Shown: positions 59,989 through 64,000 of the stretch, piece by piece
Position numbering within the stretch: the first letter of the stretch is position 1
How the letters are laid out: the number at the start of each line of letters is the position of its first letter
DNA from: Halosegnis longus
GTDB lineage: Archaea > Halobacteriota > Halobacteria > Halobacteriales > Haloarculaceae
Length of the DNA stretch: 64,000 bases
Direction of reading: 5' to 3'
Assembly (NCBI RefSeq): GCF_009663395.1
Contig: NZ_QKNW01000001.1
Span: forward strand, 1,674,001 to 1,738,000
Made by a program: the position numbers and the translations under genes
The notes under the pieces: generated by a model
Told to the model about the DNA's origin: nothing
Seen by the model: only the letters and a program-made list of their open reading frames with translations
Database searches by the model: none

Positions 59989-61176
59989 GTGTCCCGTCGT
60001 CGGCTCTTCGCATCGCTGTGTTCGATGGTGTTCCTCGTCAATCTGGCGCGTGTCGTCTTCGCGCCGCTTATCGAGCCGGTAGCGGCGGATTTCAACGTCA
60101 CCCCCGGAACGCTGGGCGTCGTCACGAGCGCCGCGTGGCTCGGAAGCGCGCTCCCGCGGATTCCGACCGGCTGGCTGCTCACCCGGGTCGCCCGCCACCG
60201 GGTCGTCGTCGGTGCCGGCGTCGTGTTGACGCTGGCCGCGGCGGTCGCCGGTTCCGCCCCCAGTATTCCGCTGCTCGCCGGTGCGGCCTTCCTGATGGGG
60301 TTAGCCTCGGGCGTCTACTTCATCGCCGCCAATCCGCTCGTCGCCGAACTGTTCCCCGAGGGCGTCGGAAACGCGCTCGGCATCCACGGGATGGCCTCAC
60401 AGATGGCCGCCGCGCTCGCGTCCGTCATCGTGCTCGCGGTCATCGCCGTGACGGACGACTGGCGGGCGACCTTCGCCGCCATCGCCGTCGTCGCCGCGCT
60501 CGTGACGACGGTACTGTTCATCATCGCCCGCCGCACCGACCTGCCCGACGCGGGGAGCGAGGACCGGGACCTGCTGGCTGCCACCCGCGCGCAACTCCCC
60601 ATCGTGTTGACCGGCATCCTCATCACCGGCTCGCTCGGCTTCGTCTGGAACGGACTGTTCAACTTCTATCCGACGTACATGCAGACCAAGCAGCTGGACC
60701 CCGCGACGGCGAGTCTGCTGTTGTCGGTGTTGTTCGGGGCGGGCGTGCCGTCGTTCTTCGTCGGCGGCCGACTCGCCGACCGGGTCTCGAACGTGCCGCT
60801 GTTGTTGAGTATCGCGACCGGCTTCATCGCCTGTCTGTTCGTGCTCCCGCACGTCGCGGGGCTGTGGCCGCTGGTCGCAATCACCGTCGCCACCGGTTTC
60901 ATCATCCACCTGCTGTTCCCGACGGTCGACACGTATCTGCTCGGGTCGCTGCCCGACCAACACCGGGCGTCGGCGTACACGGCCTACTCGGCGACGATGA
61001 TGATCCCACAGGCGCTCGGTGGCGGCGTCGTCGGGCGACTCACGGACGCCGGCTACGCGTTCGATACGCTGTTCACCGGGCTGGCAGGTGGCTTGGCGCT
61101 TATCTTTGTGGGCGTCTTCGTGCTCTACCGGGCAGACCGGCTCCCGGCGCGGCGGTTCACAGAGACGAACCAATAA
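59989..61176 (+). CDS. MFS transporter
   Basis: 395 residues from GTG 59989. Twelve hydrophobic segments; SLCSMVFLVNLARVVFAPLI begins helix 1 and LPRIPTGWLLTRVARHRVVV is the loop-2/3 motif. PTYMQTKQLDPATASLLLS starts the second half. CTCTAACGG about 26 bases upstream supports the leaderless GTG. Substrate unknown. The glycosyltransferase gene follows after 26 bases and may share the transcript. Confidence 0.88.
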   Translation: MSRRRLFASLCSMVFLVNLARVVFAPLIEPVAADFNVTPGTLGVVTSAAWLGSALPRIPTGWLLTRVARHRVVVGAGVVLTLAAAVAGSAPSIPLLAGAAFLMGLASGVYFIAANPLVAELFPEGVGNALGIHGMASQMAAALASVIVLAVIAVTDDWRATFAAIAVVAALVTTVLFIIARRTDLPDAGSEDRDLLAATRAQLPIVLTGILITGSLGFVWNGLFNFYPTYMQTKQLDPATASLLLSVLFGAGVPSFFVGGRLADRVSNVPLLLSIATGFIACLFVLPHVAGLWPLVAITVATGFIIHLLFPTVDTYLLGSLPDQHRASAYTAYSATMMIPQALGGGVVGRLTDAGYAFDTLFTGLAGGLALIFVGVFVLYRADRLPARRFTETNQ

Positions 61177-61202
61177 ACGTCTCCCGGCCGTCGTGTCCGG
61201 TA

Positions 61203-62294
61203 ATGGAGTACGTGCAGGAGCAGGTGACGACGCTCCACGACTTCGGCGACGCACGCCCGACCGCACCCACGAACCGCGCGGCCGTCGTCGTCCCGATGAC
61301 CGAACGCGAACACGGCTCGCTGGCAGCCGAACAGGTGTTCACGGCCTTAGAGTCGGTCGCGCCCGACCGGGTGGTGGTCCCGCTGCGCGCGGACGCGACG
61401 GCGGCACCCGCCGTCATCGACTGGCTCGACGAGTTCGCGCTCGACATCGAGCCGCTGTGGTGTGACGGGCCGCGACTCGGTGATTTGCTCGCCGACGAGG
61501 ACCTCAACGGCACTCGCGGCAAGGGACGCGACGTGTGGCTCGCGCTCGGCGTGGCAGCCGAGTCGCCGTACGTCGCGGTCCACGACGCCGACGCGACGAG
61601 CTATTCGGCCGAGCACGTCCCTCGACTGTTGTTCCCGCTCGACCACGGCTACTCCTTCTCGAAGGGGTACTACGCTCGCGTGGAAAACGGACAACTGTAC
61701 GGGCGACTGTTCCGCCTGCTGTACCGACCGCTCGTCCGGGCGCTCGCGGCCGACAACGACGCCGACGTGCTCGGCTATCTGGAGTCGTTCCGGTACGCGC
61801 TGGCCGGAGAGTTCGCCGCCACGAGCGAGACGGTGCGGTCGCTGCGCGTCCAGCGGGGCTGGGGGCTCGAAGTCGGGACGCTTGGTGACGCCTACGCGGC
61901 CGCCGGCTTCGGCGGGAGCGCACAGGTGGATTTGGGTCGACACGAACACGACCACCGCGCCGTCTCCGGGCCCGCCGGCCTGACGACGATGGCGGACCAG
62001 GTGGCGGCCGCGCTGTTGCGTGTCGTCGAGCAACACGGGGTCGCGCCCGACTACGAGACGCTCCCCGACCGGTACGAGACGGCGGCGACCCGGCTCACCC
62101 GCGCGTACGCGACGGACGCGGCGTTCAACGGGCTCTCCTATGACCGCGAGGACGAGCGCCGACAGGTGGCCGAGTACGCCGACTCGGTTCACCCGCCCGG
62201 CGAGGATACGCGACTACCGGCGTGGACGGACGCACCAGTCTCGCCCGACGAGGTGCGGGAGGCCGCCCGGCGAGACGTGGAGGCGCTCCGGTGA
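61203..62294 (+). CDS. Glucosyl-3-phosphoglycerate synthase-like glycosyltransferase
   Basis: 363 residues from ATG 61203. The GT2/GT81-type core shows RGKGRDVWLALGVAAESPYV, then VAVHDADATSYSAEHVPRLL with the DxD metal motif, and the GPGS hallmark EVGTLGDAYAAAGFGGSAQV followed by DLGRHEHDHR. GpgS makes glucosyl-3-phosphoglycerate, the precursor of the compatible solute glucosylglycerate. The phosphatase for the second step is not adjacent. The start of the next gene lies in a GTGA overlap. Some halophiles keep such solutes as reserve, so the role is plausible but unproven. Confidence 0.82.
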   Translation: MEYVQEQVTTLHDFGDARPTAPTNRAAVVVPMTEREHGSLAAEQVFTALESVAPDRVVVPLRADATAAPAVIDWLDEFALDIEPLWCDGPRLGDLLADEDLNGTRGKGRDVWLALGVAAESPYVAVHDADATSYSAEHVPRLLFPLDHGYSFSKGYYARVENGQLYGRLFRLLYRPLVRALAADNDADVLGYLESFRYALAGEFAATSETVRSLRVQRGWGLEVGTLGDAYAAAGFGGSAQVDLGRHEHDHRAVSGPAGLTTMADQVAAALLRVVEQHGVAPDYETLPDRYETAATRLTRAYATDAAFNGLSYDREDERRQVAEYADSVHPPGEDTRLPAWTDAPVSPDEVREAARRDVEALR

Positions 62295-62743
62295 CCCTCT
62301 CGCCCGACGAGGTGGCCGGCGTGGTCGACCTGTTCGGCGAACTCTCGCCGACGGAGTTGGCCCGCGCCCGCGAGGAACTCGGCTACCGGCTGGGCGAGGC
62401 GATTCCCGAGACGGACGTGCGGGCGGCCGTCCGGGCGTACACGCTCGTCCCGTACGAGCGCGACGGAGAGCGCCGCATCGCGGTCGGGCCGACGGCGTTT
62501 CCGGTGATTCCCGACGGCGGCGAGGACCTCCCACACATCCTCGATATCGAGCCGCGCACGCCCGAGCGGGACGCGCTCGTCGCCGCCGCACTCGACCGCT
62601 TTCGCGAGGCGAGCCTGTTGGCGCTCCGGATCGAGCGAGCGGGGGCGTGCGAGCGGCTGGTGGACGTGAGCTACGACATCGAGGCGTGGGCGGACGTGTC
62701 GCTCGGCGCGATTCGCGAGCGACTCGACGCGGCTACTCGATAG
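62291..62743 (+). CDS. Conserved haloarchaeal protein coupled to the glycosyltransferase
   Basis: 150 residues from GTG 62291 (MTLSPDEVAGVVDLFGELSP). The N-terminal helices (TELARAREELGYRLGEAIPE) are followed by a beta-rich middle (YTLVPYERDGERRIAVGPTA) and a C-terminal helical tail. No family with known activity (DUF7109-like, from memory). Translational coupling to the GpgS-like gene suggests a related job, for example regulation of it. Its end overlaps the convergent regulator gene by 11 bases. Confidence 0.75.
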   Translation: MTLSPDEVAGVVDLFGELSPTELARAREELGYRLGEAIPETDVRAAVRAYTLVPYERDGERRIAVGPTAFPVIPDGGEDLPHILDIEPRTPERDALVAAALDRFREASLLALRIERAGACERLVDVSYDIEAWADVSLGAIRERLDAATR

Positions 62744-62993
62744 CGAGCGTGTAGACGCGTTTTCGCGCGTCGGTGAAGGAGAATCGCGACGCGACGACGC
62801 CACACTCCTCCAGTCGGGAGAGGGCGTATCTGACCGTCCGGGTCGGCAACAGCGTCTCGTCGGCCAACTGCGACTGCGTGAGCCTGTCTTCGTGTTCTAA
62901 CGTCTTGGCGACGAGCTTCGCGCTCGGCGGGAGCTCGCGGACGGCTTCCCAGCCGTCGGCGTCGTCTGTCTGCTCGGATTCGGTGGCGCTCAT
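62733..62993 (-). CDS. MarR/TrmB-type winged-helix regulator
   Basis: 86 residues from ATG 62993 (MSATESEQTDDADGWEAVRE). The winged helix reads PPSAKLVAKTLEHEDRLTQS, QLADETLLPTRTVRYALSRL, EECGVVASRFSFTDARKRVY, the usual TrmB/MarR order with a recognition helix at TRTVRYAL. It has no effector domain, so it would be a simple DNA-binding protein. It is divergent from the PAN gene with a 165-base promoter gap between, so PAN may be a target; this is inference. Confidence 0.85.
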   Translation of the reverse strand: MSATESEQTDDADGWEAVRELPPSAKLVAKTLEHEDRLTQSQLADETLLPTRTVRYALSRLEECGVVASRFSFTDARKRVYTLAIE

Positions 62994-63130
62994 TACCCAC
63001 ACGAGTGGATGCGAACAAATAATACTTTCTCAATAAAGATTACTATGGAACATACAGTAACCACGGCGTAACCGGGTGATATCCGGAGAGGGCGGCGCGA
63101 AACGGTCGGATTTCGTGCCACCCGAAGCCT

Positions 63131-63140
63131 CTTATAAGTA
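63131..63140 (+). promoter_or_regulatory. TATA box of the PAN gene
   Basis: CTTATAAGTA, itself nearly palindromic, is centred about 24 bases before ATG 63159. The spacing indicates a leaderless transcript. Confidence 0.6.
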
Positions 63141-63158
63141 CACGCGCTACATAGAGTA

Positions 63159-64000
63159 ATGACTGACACTGTCGAGAACATTGATCTCCCGTACGACGAG
63201 GGAGACTCGAAGCAGGAGAAACTCGACTCGCTGCGCGAGCAGCTGGAGACCATCGAGGCGCAAAACGAGGAGATGCGCGACAAGCTGTTGGACGCGAACG
63301 CGGAGAACAACAAGTACCAACAGAAGCTCGAACGGCTCACCCACGAGAACAAGAAGCTCAAGCAGTCGCCGCTGTTCGTCGCGACGGTCCAGGAGCTGAC
63401 CGACGAGGGCGTCGTCATCAAACAGCACGGCAACAACCAGGAGGCGCTGACGGACGTGACCGACGAACTCCGGGAAGACCTCTCGCCAGACGACCGCGTC
63501 GCCGTCAACAACTCCCTGTCCATCGTCAAGCAACTCGACGACGAGACGGACGTTCGCGCCCGCGTGATGGAGGTCGAACAGAAGCCGGACGTGGGGTACG
63601 AGGACATCGGCGGCATCGACGCCCAGATGGAGGAGGTCCGCGAGACGGTCGAACTCCCGCTCAAGAGTCCGGAAATGTTCGACGACGTCGGTATCGACGC
63701 CCCGAGCGGCGTCCTGCTCCACGGTCCGCCGGGGACGGGGAAGACGATGCTCGCGAAGGCCGTCGCGAACCAGACGGACGCCACGTTCATCCGGATGGCC
63801 GGCTCCGAGCTGGTCCACAAGTTCATCGGCGAGGGTGCAAAGCTCGTGCGTGACCTGTTCGAACTCGCCCGCCAGCACCAGCCGGCGGTCATCTTCATCG
63901 ACGAAATCGACGCCATCGCCTCCAAGCGCACCGACTCGAAAACGTCGGGCGACGCCGAGGTCCAGCGCACGATGATGCAGCTGCTCGCCGAGATGGACGG
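63159..64000 (+). CDS. pan: Proteasome-activating nucleotidase PAN (3' truncated)
   Basis: 280 residues are visible and the gene runs off the window. An N-terminal coiled coil (KLDSLREQLETIEAQNEEMR) and an OB domain (LFVATVQELTDEGVVIKQHG) are followed by the AAA core. Walker A is HGPPGTGKTMLAKAVANQT (near residue 190) and Walker B FIDEIDAIASKR. PAN unfolds proteins and feeds them to the 20S proteasome. A second nucleotidase is common in haloarchaea, so the paralogue (A or B) is not decided here. Confidence 0.95.
   Translation, partial: MTDTVENIDLPYDEGDSKQEKLDSLREQLETIEAQNEEMRDKLLDANAENNKYQQKLERLTHENKKLKQSPLFVATVQELTDEGVVIKQHGNNQEALTDVTDELREDLSPDDRVAVNNSLSIVKQLDDETDVRARVMEVEQKPDVGYEDIGGIDAQMEEVRETVELPLKSPEMFDDVGIDAPSGVLLHGPPGTGKTMLAKAVANQTDATFIRMAGSELVHKFIGEGAKLVRDLFELARQHQPAVIFIDEIDAIASKRTDSKTSGDAEVQRTMMQLLAEMD

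Overview
The window is chromosomal DNA from an extremely halophilic archaeon (class Halobacteria). The sequence is visibly GC-rich, the encoded proteins are rich in Asp and Glu, and the gene set is archaeal or haloarchaeal: PAN ATPase, KH-containing aCPSF1 nuclease, CetZ tubulin homologue, sn-glycerol-1-phosphate dehydrogenase, archaeal GatB and ProS, DUF373 and DUF371. Many start codons lie about 24-28 bases after a TATA-like box, so leaderless transcripts are probably common. The genus cannot be read from the window. The two end genes, a PolX-type polymerase and PAN, are cut by the window edges.

Layout. 0-15 kb holds housekeeping and conserved unknown genes: PolX, a Mut7-C nuclease, a sugar nucleotidyltransferase, Dph6, DUF373, SppA, a long coiled-coil protein, DUF371, aCPSF1, AzlCD, DUF2061, ProS and a two-gene membrane unit. 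15-26 kb holds a Nudix-like protein with a decayed catalytic box, the large glutamate synthase GltB behind a palindrome-containing leader, an NAD epimerase, a hydrolase, EgsA (archaeal lipid backbone), a second Nudix-like protein and an S9 peptidase. 25.6-30 kb is the GrpE-DnaK-DnaJ chaperone locus with a MazG-like and an orphan antitoxin-like gene between DnaK and DnaJ. 30-36 kb holds an adenylate-forming-enzyme-like protein without the ATP loop, an MFS carrier, an acetyl-CoA synthetase and GatB. 36-40 kb holds a phosphodiesterase and CetZ, separated by a hairpin-rich gap.

40-45.5 kb is an AT-richer module with a glycerophosphodiesterase divergent from a four-gene ABC importer (ATPase, Tat lipoprotein, two permeases). 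It probably feeds glycerol-3-phosphate or glycerophosphodiesters into the cell. A small two-TM gene broken by a G-run frameshift follows. 45.8-54.7 kb is a tightly coupled cluster for a Tad/type IV pilus-like machine: secretion ATPase, TadC-like membrane protein and six exported or membrane-anchored proteins of unknown function. This is the most system-like and least understood part of the window. 54.7-64 kb returns to small membrane proteins, an epimerase, an aldo-keto reductase, transporters, an HVO_0758-type zinc finger, a glucosyl-3-phosphoglycerate synthase candidate, a winged-helix regulator and PAN.

No tRNA, rRNA, CRISPR array, transposase or phage gene was seen. A structured dispersed repeat occurs three times, each copy directly after a stop codon (3668, 13571, 30051). 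Several convergent gene pairs overlap by exactly four bases through shared stop codons.
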